A stretch of 64,000 nt of DNA. Origin: Neorhizobium populisoli. Lineage in GTDB: Bacteria > Pseudomonadota > Alphaproteobacteria > Rhizobiales > Rhizobiaceae. The stretch's first letter is position 1, and each line of letters begins with the position of its first letter. Position numbers and translations under genes: made by a program. The notes under the pieces were generated by a model. It ran no database searches. It worked only from the letters and a program-made list of their open reading frames with translations, and had not been told where the DNA came from. This document shows positions 9,036 through 14,751 of the stretch, one piece after another. The stretch lies in the NCBI RefSeq assembly GCF_019430945.1, contig NZ_JAHYCB010000018.1, positions 1 through 64,000 on the forward strand, written 5' to 3'.

Positions 9036-10604
9036 ATGGTCAACAAGGCGATCTTCAAATCCTACTTCGGCAAGCTCATCCCGGGCACCAATGCCGTCAA
9101 CCACGAGAGTGCTCCGGCCTATGCGCTGACGGCGCGTGAAGCTCTGGCACAGTATGCCGTGACCGGAACGTTCAACGATACGTTTTATGCGGATGCCGGC
9201 GAGCAGCTCGAAGCGGTCGTCAAGCTGGCGGCGGAAGTCGAGCCGGAGCTCCTGGCCAAGGTGGCGATCCATGCGGCCGAAAAGGGCCATATGAAGGACG
9301 TGCCGGTCATGTTGCTGGCGATGCTTTCCGGTCTTGAAAGCGATGCGTTCGCGCGAGCTTTTCCGAAGGTCGTGAAGAGCGGCAAGATGCTGCGTGGGTT
9401 CGTGCAGATCATGCGGTCCGGCGCTACCGGACGCAAATCGCTCGGAACGCGCCCGAAGAAGATGGTGCAGGCATGGCTGGAAAGCCGTACGCCGGAACAG
9501 ATCCTGTATGCGATGGTCGGCAACGATCCCTCGCTGCCGGACGTCATCCGGATGGTGCATCCGAAGCCGAAGGACGAGATGCGCGCAGCACTCTACGCTT
9601 GGGCGATCGGCAAGCCGTATGATGTTGCCGCTTTACCTGCAGAGGTCTCGGCCTTCGAAGCCTTCAAGCGGGATACGTCTTTGCCGCTGCCGAACGTACC
9701 GTTCCAGATGCTGACCTCGCTCGGTCTGACGAAGGAACAGTGGGCGGAAATCGCGCTCAAGGGCTCCTGGCAGATGGTGCGCCAGAACCTCAACACCTTC
9801 GCGAGAAACGGGGTGTTCGAGGTGGAGGGCCTGGCGGAAAAGCTGGCGGCTCGGCTGGCCGATCCTGAAGCGGTACGGAAGGCTCGCGTCTTCCCTTACC
9901 AGCTGATGGTCGCCTGGCAGATGGTCGATCCGTCGGTTCCCGCAGTCGTCAAGGACGCACTGCAGGATGCGATGGAGGTGGCGATCTCCTCGGTCCCGAC
10001 GGTCCGCGGCAATGTCGTGGTCTGCCCGGACGTTTCCGGCTCCATGGGATCGTCGGTGACCGGCTTCCGCAAGGGCGCGACCTCGGTCGTCCGCTGCATC
10101 GATGTCGCCGCTCTCGTGGCTGCGTCCTTCCTGCGGCGGAACCCGAACACCCGGGTCCTGCCGTTCGAGAACGACGTGGTTCGCGTCAACCTGAACGGCC
10201 GCGACAGCGTGATGACGAACGCGGCCAAGCTCGCTGCGATTGGCGGCGGCGGAACGAACTGCTCGGCCCCGCTGCGCCTGCTGGCGAAAGAGAAGGCCAA
10301 GGTCGATCTCGTCGTCTTTGTCTCGGACAACCAGTCCTGGATGGATGCGAAGGGCGAAGGCCAGGCGACCGCGATGATGAGCGAGTGGGCTCAGATCAAG
10401 AGGCTGAACCCGGCTGCGAAGCTGGTCTGCCTCGACATCCAGCCTTACGTCCAGACCCCGGCGACGGGCGAGGACGTGCTGAACATCGGCGGCTTCTCGG
10501 ATGCCGTTTATGGCGCGATCGAAAGCTTCGCGACCGGAAAGTCCGGTTCCGCCAAGTCTGGTGAAAGCGAATGGGTCCGCCAGATCGAGGCGATCGATCT
10601 TTGA
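9036..10604 (+). CDS. rsr: Ro60 orthologue (Rsr), TROVE plus von Willebrand A domain protein
   Basis: 522 residues. The N-terminal about 310 form the TROVE/HEAT-like ring (TAREALAQYAVTGTFNDTFY, GRKSLGTRPKKMVQAWL) that binds Y RNA and misfolded RNA ends. The C-terminal vWA-like domain has an intact MIDAS: DVSGSMGSS, the Thr in GGGGTNCS, and the Asp in VSDNQSW. Bacterial Rsr proteins work in RNA quality control and decay, in some species tethered to PNPase by a Y RNA. It is the first gene after the sigma54 promoter and is followed by the Y RNA array and rtcB, so all are probably one RtcR-controlled transcription unit. An AAAGAG site precedes the ATG by about nine bases. Confidence 0.95.
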   Translation: MVNKAIFKSYFGKLIPGTNAVNHESAPAYALTAREALAQYAVTGTFNDTFYADAGEQLEAVVKLAAEVEPELLAKVAIHAAEKGHMKDVPVMLLAMLSGLESDAFARAFPKVVKSGKMLRGFVQIMRSGATGRKSLGTRPKKMVQAWLESRTPEQILYAMVGNDPSLPDVIRMVHPKPKDEMRAALYAWAIGKPYDVAALPAEVSAFEAFKRDTSLPLPNVPFQMLTSLGLTKEQWAEIALKGSWQMVRQNLNTFARNGVFEVEGLAEKLAARLADPEAVRKARVFPYQLMVAWQMVDPSVPAVVKDALQDAMEVAISSVPTVRGNVVVCPDVSGSMGSSVTGFRKGATSVVRCIDVAALVAASFLRRNPNTRVLPFENDVVRVNLNGRDSVMTNAAKLAAIGGGGTNCSAPLRLLAKEKAKVDLVVFVSDNQSWMDAKGEGQATAMMSEWAQIKRLNPAAKLVCLDIQPYVQTPATGEDVLNIGGFSDAVYGAIESFATGKSGSAKSGESEWVRQIEAIDL

Positions 10605-10609
10605 AATTG

Positions 10610-10636
10610 CTCCACGCGGGTCGTGACCGCGTGGAG
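10610..10636 (+). other. perfect hairpin between rsr and the Y RNA array
   Basis: CTCCACGCGG pairs perfectly with CCGCGTGGAG around a seven-base loop, starting six bases after the rsr stop codon. There is no T tract, so it is unlikely to be a strong intrinsic terminator. It may protect the 3' end of the rsr message after processing, act as an attenuator, or mark a cleavage site that releases the first Y RNA. Confidence 0.65.
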
Positions 10637-10638
10637 TA

Positions 10639-10773
10639 CCGTGACGAATGCCGGATGGAACTACAGGCTGTAACCCTCCAGGTCGCGGGTTCGAATCCCG
10701 CCGAGGTCTCCAGGATTGTGACCTCGTAGCTCAGCGGATAGAGCAGGCGTTCCACCAATCTTCGTCGTCACGG
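10639..10773 (+). ncRNA. Y RNA-like gene 1 with tRNA-like module opened at the anticodon
   Basis: The ends form a long interrupted stem. 10639-10647 pairs with 10765-10773 (9 bp) and, after the asymmetric loops AATGCCG and AATCTTCG that resemble a Ro-binding site, 10654-10661 pairs with 10749-10756. Inside is a near-complete tRNA in permuted order: T-arm GCGGG-TTCGAAT-CCCGC (10685-10701), acceptor strand CGAGGTC (10702-10708) followed by T-CCA, a short linker, the matching strand GACCTCG (10720-10726), and an intact D-arm GCTC-AGCGGATA-GAGC (10729-10744). The Ro stem therefore takes the place of the anticodon arm. It is co-directional with rsr and has no own promoter that I can see. Confidence 0.85.
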
Positions 10774-10806
10774 ACGAGTTTTTGAAATGACGGATTATGC
10801 GAATGA

Positions 10807-10925
10807 CATGGCGAATGCCGGGGAAACTCCATTGGCATCCCGAAAGGGTTGCGGGTTCGAGTCCCGTCTTGCGGAAAGGCCGAAACGCCGGAAGCAAGTA
10901 CGTTTCCTCAAACCTGGTCGCCATG
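10807..10925 (+). ncRNA. Y RNA-like gene 2 with T-arm and capped acceptor-like stem
   Basis: The outer stem CATGGCGA (10807-10814) pairs with TCGCCATG (10918-10925). The inner stem GGGGAAAC (10820-10827) pairs with GTTTCCTC (10902-10909). The conserved GCGAATGCCGG lies between them on the 5' side. The interior has a T-arm GCGGG-TTCGAGT-CCCGT (10851-10867) followed by an acceptor-like CTTGC/GCAAG helix (10868-10872 with 10894-10898) capped by a small extra hairpin. No D-arm is evident, so only the T/acceptor half of the tRNA mimic remains. Confidence 0.78.
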
Positions 10926-10935
10926 GCCAAACATA

Positions 10936-11065
10936 CAGCGGCGAATGCCGGACGGAACTACAGCCTCCACAGTGGGGTGGTCTGATTGGGTTCGACTCCC
11001 ATCCTTGGCAGCGCTCTCTGGCACGAGCGGGGCCATCCTGGTTTCGTCCATCCTTGTCGCCGCTG
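10936..11065 (+). ncRNA. Y RNA-like gene 3 with T-arm
   Basis: The outer stem CAGCGGCGA (10936-10944) pairs perfectly with 11057-11065. The inner stem GGACGGAAC (10950-10958) pairs with GTTTCGTCC (11041-11049). The interior contains a T-arm with loop TTCGACT (10987-11001) and a stacked acceptor-like helix TGGC/GCCA (11006-11009 with 11032-11035) that continues as CGCTC/GAGCG (11012-11016 with 11025-11029). A D-arm is not recognisable. The shared 5' strand GGCGAATGCCGG and the 3' GTCGCC place it in the same family as its neighbours. Confidence 0.78.
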
Positions 11066-11082
11066 CCGAAACGACATGAATA

Positions 11083-11216
11083 CCGGCGAATGCCGGCAGG
11101 ACTACAGGTAGAGCACCTCGCCTTAGCGGGTGAGGGTGTCGGATGTTCAAATCATCCCGGTATTTCGCAAGGAACGCCGTAGCTCAGAAATACTGTCCTG
11201 CCATCTTCGTCGCCGG
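11083..11216 (+). ncRNA. Y RNA-like gene 4 with full tRNA-like module opened at the D-loop
   Basis: The outer stem CCGGCGA (11083-11089) pairs with 11210-11216, and the inner GGCAGGAC (11095-11102) with GTCCTGCC (11195-11202); both are perfect. The module inside is tRNA-like. The D-stem GAGC (11111-11114) pairs with GCTC (11182-11185). An anticodon-like arm follows (11118-11135). The T-arm is GGATG-TTCAAAT-CATCC (11141-11157). A nine-base acceptor helix (11158-11166 with 11171-11179, one mismatch) is closed by a GCAA tetraloop. Here the Ro stem enters through the D-loop, unlike unit 1. Confidence 0.85.
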
Positions 11217-11233
11217 AACTAAAAGAGAGAATG

Positions 11234-11368
11234 CCCGGCGAATACCGGCAGGACCACAGGAAAGAGCGCCCCGTCGACCTCCGGCGGGGAGGTCGGGTGT
11301 TCAATTCATCCCGTAGCGCCACGCGCTGCGTAGCTCAGCAAGATGTCCTGCCAAAATTCGTCGCCGGG
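11234..11368 (+). ncRNA. Y RNA-like gene 5 with full tRNA-like module opened at the D-loop
   Basis: The outer stem CCCGGCGA (11234-11241) pairs perfectly with 11361-11368, and the inner GGCAGGAC (11247-11254) with GTCCTGCC (11345-11352). Inside are the D-stem GAGC (11264-11267) with GCTC (11333-11336), an anticodon-like helix CCCCG/CGGGG, T-arm GGGTG-TTCAATT-CATCC (11295-11311), and a perfect eight-base acceptor helix CGTAGCGC/GCGCTGCG (11312-11319 with 11323-11330) closed by three bases. It is close to unit 4 in design but differs in sequence, with compensatory pairs in the acceptor helix. Confidence 0.85.
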
Positions 11369-11380
11369 GTATCGAGACGA

Positions 11381-11482
11381 AGCCGGGCGAATGCTGCCCT
11401 GGACTACAGGGGCCGCATCGCGTCGCCTCGTGTGAAGTGCGTGCGGTGAGATGGTCCAGAGCAACAAGATAGTCGCCCGGCT
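11381..11482 (+). ncRNA. Y RNA-like gene 6, short form without tRNA-like module
   Basis: The outer stem AGCCGGGCGA (11381-11390) pairs perfectly with TCGCCCGGCT (11473-11482). The inner stem CTGGAC (11399-11404) pairs with GTCCAG (11454-11459). The interior has only a simple CCGCA/TGCGG hairpin; no T-arm or D-arm sequences are present. It is the last unit of the array, 63 bases before the rtcB start, and resembles a classical short Y RNA. Confidence 0.75.
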
Positions 11483-11545
11483 GGTGTTGAAACGTCGAAC
11501 TTGTATTTAAAAAATAACAGAAGGACTGCGAACGCAGAAAAGAAG

Positions 11546-12964
11546 ATGATTGAAGTGGTAAGCGGACAGGATCTGATTGATGCGGGCATGCCGCAGGGCA
11601 AGTGGTTTCGCCCGGCGCTGGATGCGGCCAACCAGGTCTTGAGCGAAGGTGGTTCGATGGAGGCGGCTATGGCTGCTGCCCGGGCTTTCCGGCCAGGGCC
11701 GACGCTGGCGCTGCGCACGGAGAACGATATCGAGATCTATTCGAACATCCGCGCAGAAAACGCTTTCGAACAGGAGAATGTCGAGAAGGTGAACGCGACA
11801 ATGCGCGAGCTCGTCCGCACGCCGGTCGTGCGCGCTGCGGCGATCATGCCGGACGCCTGCCCGTCCGGACTGATCGGGACCATTCCGGTCGGCGGTGTCG
11901 TGGCCTCAGAAGCAATCCATCCAGGCATGCACTCGGCGGATATCTGCTGCTCGATGGCGATCTCGGTCTTCCCGGGCGTGGATCCCAAGGCGCTGCTGGA
12001 TGCCGTTCATTCGGTGACGCATTTCGGCGGCGGTGGCCGTGCACGCGGTGCGCAGATCAAGCCGTCGATCGAGACGCTGACAGCCTTTCAGCAGAACCGG
12101 TTCCTCAGTGAGGGAGCGCTTTCGGCCGCGATCGATCATTTCGGAACGCAGGGCGACGGTAACCACTTCGCTTTTGTCGGCCAGATGAAATCGAGCGGCG
12201 AGACGGCGCTCGTGACCCATCACGGATCGCGCGCACCCGGCGCCCGGCTCTACGAGAAGGGTATGAAGGCAGCGAACCGTTTCCGCGAGCTGCTTTCGCC
12301 GGAAACCCATCGCGACAATGCCTGGATCCCAGCCGATACCGAGGAAGCTGACCTCTACTGGGAAGCGCTCCAGACGGTACGGCAGTGGACCAAGGAGAAC
12401 CATCACGTGATCCACGACATGGCGGCGGAAAAACTGTCTGCAAAAGTCTCGGATCGCTTCTGGAACGAGCACAACTTCGTCTTTCGGAAGTCGGATGGCC
12501 TCTTCTATCACGGCAAGGGCGCAACGCCGGCCTTCGACGGCTGGGCGGAAGATGCCACGGACCTGACGATCATTCCGCTCAACATGGCGGAACCGATCCT
12601 CATCGTTCGCGGTTCGAACGCCCCTCACAGCCTCGGCTTCTCGCCGCATGGGGCGGGACGTAATTTTTCGCGAAGCGCCCATCTGCGGCGCCTGGCGGAG
12701 GAATATGGTGCCGACAGCCGAGGCTTGAGCCCGAACAACATCGCCGAAATCATGGCGAAGGAGACGGTAGGGCTTGATGTGCGTTTCTTCTATGACGCGC
12801 CGGACGTGTCGGAGCTACCGGGCGCCTACAAGAACGCCGCCAATGTGCGAGCACAGATCGAGCACTATGGCTTGGCCGAAGTGATCGACGAGGTGATCCC
12901 CTACGGCAGCATCATGGCCGGCGACTGGCAGAAAAATGCGCCGTGGCGGAAAAAGCGCCGATAA
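11546..12964 (+). CDS. rtcB: RtcB-family RNA ligase, divergent clade
   Basis: About 472 residues from the ATG at 11546; the in-frame codons upstream of it are not family-like. RtcB joins 2',3'-cyclic phosphate (or 3'-phosphate) to 5'-OH RNA ends using GTP and Mn2+. Visible motifs are PDACPSGLIGTIPVGGVVASE and HPGMHSADICCSM (metal-site Asp/Cys region), GDGNHF, the metal-binding HHGSR, and PHGAGRNFSRS with the His that is guanylylated. The motifs differ from the E. coli type (for example HSADICCSM where that type has GVDIGCGM), so it belongs to a separate subgroup. It is last in the sigma54-driven unit; rtcA is absent from the window. Confidence 0.92.
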   Translation: MIEVVSGQDLIDAGMPQGKWFRPALDAANQVLSEGGSMEAAMAAARAFRPGPTLALRTENDIEIYSNIRAENAFEQENVEKVNATMRELVRTPVVRAAAIMPDACPSGLIGTIPVGGVVASEAIHPGMHSADICCSMAISVFPGVDPKALLDAVHSVTHFGGGGRARGAQIKPSIETLTAFQQNRFLSEGALSAAIDHFGTQGDGNHFAFVGQMKSSGETALVTHHGSRAPGARLYEKGMKAANRFRELLSPETHRDNAWIPADTEEADLYWEALQTVRQWTKENHHVIHDMAAEKLSAKVSDRFWNEHNFVFRKSDGLFYHGKGATPAFDGWAEDATDLTIIPLNMAEPILIVRGSNAPHSLGFSPHGAGRNFSRSAHLRRLAEEYGADSRGLSPNNIAEIMAKETVGLDVRFFYDAPDVSELPGAYKNAANVRAQIEHYGLAEVIDEVIPYGSIMAGDWQKNAPWRKKRR

Positions 12965-12970
12965 CATCAG

Positions 12971-13001
12971 GAACAAGGGCGGGCCAAAACCGCCCTTGTT
13001 C
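12971..13001. terminator. bidirectional hairpin between rtcB and the VWA relic
   Basis: GAACAAGGGCGG pairs perfectly with CCGCCCTTGTTC (12 bp) around GCCAAAA, seven bases after the rtcB stop. It lies between two convergent genes. No long T run follows on either strand, so efficiency is uncertain, but its position fits the transcription end of the rsr-rtcB unit. Confidence 0.7.
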
Positions 13002-13004
13002 GCT

Positions 13005-13509
13005 TCACCCCTGATTACCGCGAATGAGCTCGATGCCGTTGGCGCTCGCCCATTGCCCGACATCCTGTTTCGTCAGGGCCGTCGCCATCAGATCCGGAAA
13101 CTGGTCCGGTGTGCAGGCAAAGACCGGGCAATCCATAGCGGCGATCGCGCCGGCATGGCGGCTGTCATAACTCGGCCGGCCATCGTCCGAGAGCGCCAGA
13201 AGCACGATGACGTTGACGCCGGACTGTTTCAGCGCCGCAACGCCGCCAGCATGGCAGGGGCATCCCCGCTTCGTAGAGGTCGGTGATCAGCACGAGATGC
13301 GTCTTCGATCTTCGTCTCGCAGTAGGCGAGTGCGGCACCAAGTCCTCCCCTGCCCTTCTTGCCGTCGGAGTCATAAAGAGCCGAAAGCGCGCGGCTCAAT
13401 AGCTGGTCCCGCTCGCCAAGACCTTGCATGTCATCGTCGCCAAGCGCCAATTCCAGCGACGGATACGCTCTGAGGTGTTAGGGGCCGATGTTTTGGGAGC
13501 TTCTGTCAT
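13005..13509 (-). pseudogene. VWA-domain protein relic (partner of DUF5682)
   Basis: The N-terminus in one frame (MTEAPKTSAPNTSERIRRW, then LALGDDDMQGLGERDQLLSRALSALYDSD), a middle stretch HLVLITDLYEAG, and the C-terminus (VIVLLALSDDGRPSYDSRHA, WASANGIELIRG) match the VWA protein usually encoded beside DUF5682. The family is roughly 380 residues; only about 168 codons are spanned here. The first half of the VWA fold, including the DxSxS metal site, is deleted, and at least two frameshifts exist. Its ATG overlaps the stop of the DUF5682 relic (ATGA at 13506-13509), a trace of the old translational coupling. Confidence 0.7.
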
Positions 13510-14655
13510 GCGCTCATTCCCAAGATTTGCTTCAGTAACGGCAGCGCACATTCGAAGGCGGGATTATCCACCGTTTCGATCTGCGCAGCGGCGACTTCCC
13601 TGCGCCCGCCGGCGATGCGCTCCATGATCCGCTTGCGGCCGATAGCATCGAAGCCGGTGAGCGCACGTCTGAGAAGCGGCAGGCTCTCGACGAAAACCTC
13701 TTCGTCCAGTGCGCAAAGCCATTCGTCGATCAGGAAAAGCAGCGTCTGATCCTGGATCAGAACCTCCGCAGACCCGGCGATGAAGGCTTCGACAAAGGAG
13801 CCGGCTCGCGCCGGCGTCTCGCCGACGATCTGCCGGGAAAAGGCGGCCGAGATATGCGACTCATCCCAAAGGCCGAGATCATGCAACCGGCGCAGACTGA
13901 AACCGACGACCGGCGCCACGGCCTGTTCGTCATCGACCAGAAGCGCGAGCTGACGGCGCCATTCTTCCAGCAGTGCGGTATCGCTGAAAAGTCCTAGCGC
14001 TTCGTCATAGGCACGCATCGCACTCATGCGTTTGGCCGTCGCATCGTCATCCAGCTGGCGGGAGCCGATGTTCACACCGTCATTCACTTCAGCACTGAGC
14101 GCGGTGATCAGTGCGCGAAGCTCGGGCTCCGGCAGTTTGCGAGCCGAGCCGTAGCGCACGATGCGCACCAACGGTGCTACCGCATTCATCAGATCGGTGA
14201 TATCGTAGTTCTGGACGGCCGCCGCCTGCAGAAGATCGATACAGGCGCTTGCGGCCTCGGGAAGATCGGCCACCAGCGCGCCGCGCACCAGTTCCAAAAG
14301 CGGCGCGACGCCTCGCGGCATCCGGTCGATCGTGGCCGCTCCTGCCGCCTGCTCGATCGTCAGACCCCAAACTAACGCCTCGCGAGACCAACCGACATGT
14401 CGGGAGACCAGATGAGACGCCAGATTTCGCGATAGGTGCCGCGCCCTGCTTCCGCATCGATCAACCGGCCCCAATGGATGCCGATCAGGGTGCGGCGATG
14501 CAGGAAGGTGGATTTGAGAAGCCCCGCCTCACTGCGCAGATCGAGCTTGATCTCGCTGATGTCTTCGTCCGGTTTAAGCCGCGTCTTTTTGCACCAAGCC
14601 TCGAAATCTTTGGCGGCTGGCATCTGCGGCACCGCCTCGTCGATCGCACCATCAA
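13506..14655 (-). pseudogene. DUF5682-family protein, C-terminal half only, frameshifted
   Basis: The readable protein (SREALVWGLTIEQAAGAATI, VRIVRYGSARKLPEPELRAL, LHDLGLWDESHISAAFSRQI, ending LPLLKQILGMSA) corresponds to the C-terminal half of DUF5682 proteins, which are normally about 750-800 residues. A single frame change near 14393 connects it to the upstream segment (KLDLRSEAGLLKSTFLHR, HWGRLIDAEAGRGTYREIW). Nothing of the N-terminal half is left beyond 14655. DUF5682 genes normally occur with MoxR ATPase, SWIM and VWA genes; the MoxR and SWIM members are missing here. Confidence 0.7.
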
Positions 14656-14751
14656 CTCACCTGACATCAGTTTTTGATCTTGATTTAGGTCGTACTACGA
14701 TATAATTCGCCGCTTCAAGCAGCATCAAACTTGATCGATCCAAGGCAATTC

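Noticed and set aside
10774-10790. Possible intrinsic terminator after Y RNA unit 1 (GAGTTTTTGAAA)
   Set aside because: There is a T run but no stable independent hairpin ahead of it apart from the Y RNA stem itself, and the following units need read-through.
10685-11157. Ordinary tRNA genes suggested by T-arms (GCGGGTTCGAATCCCGC and others) and D-arm sequences
   Set aside because: The order of arms is permuted, the ends lie inside long pairing stems shared by all six units, and no standard 5'-acceptor to 3'-CCA tRNA cloverleaf can be drawn. They are better explained as tRNA-like modules of Y RNAs.
10639-11482. CRISPR array suggested by regular recurrence of GCGAATGCCGG
   Set aside because: Unit spacing is about 140 bases, the recurring part pairs with a second recurring part within each unit, and no cas genes are near.
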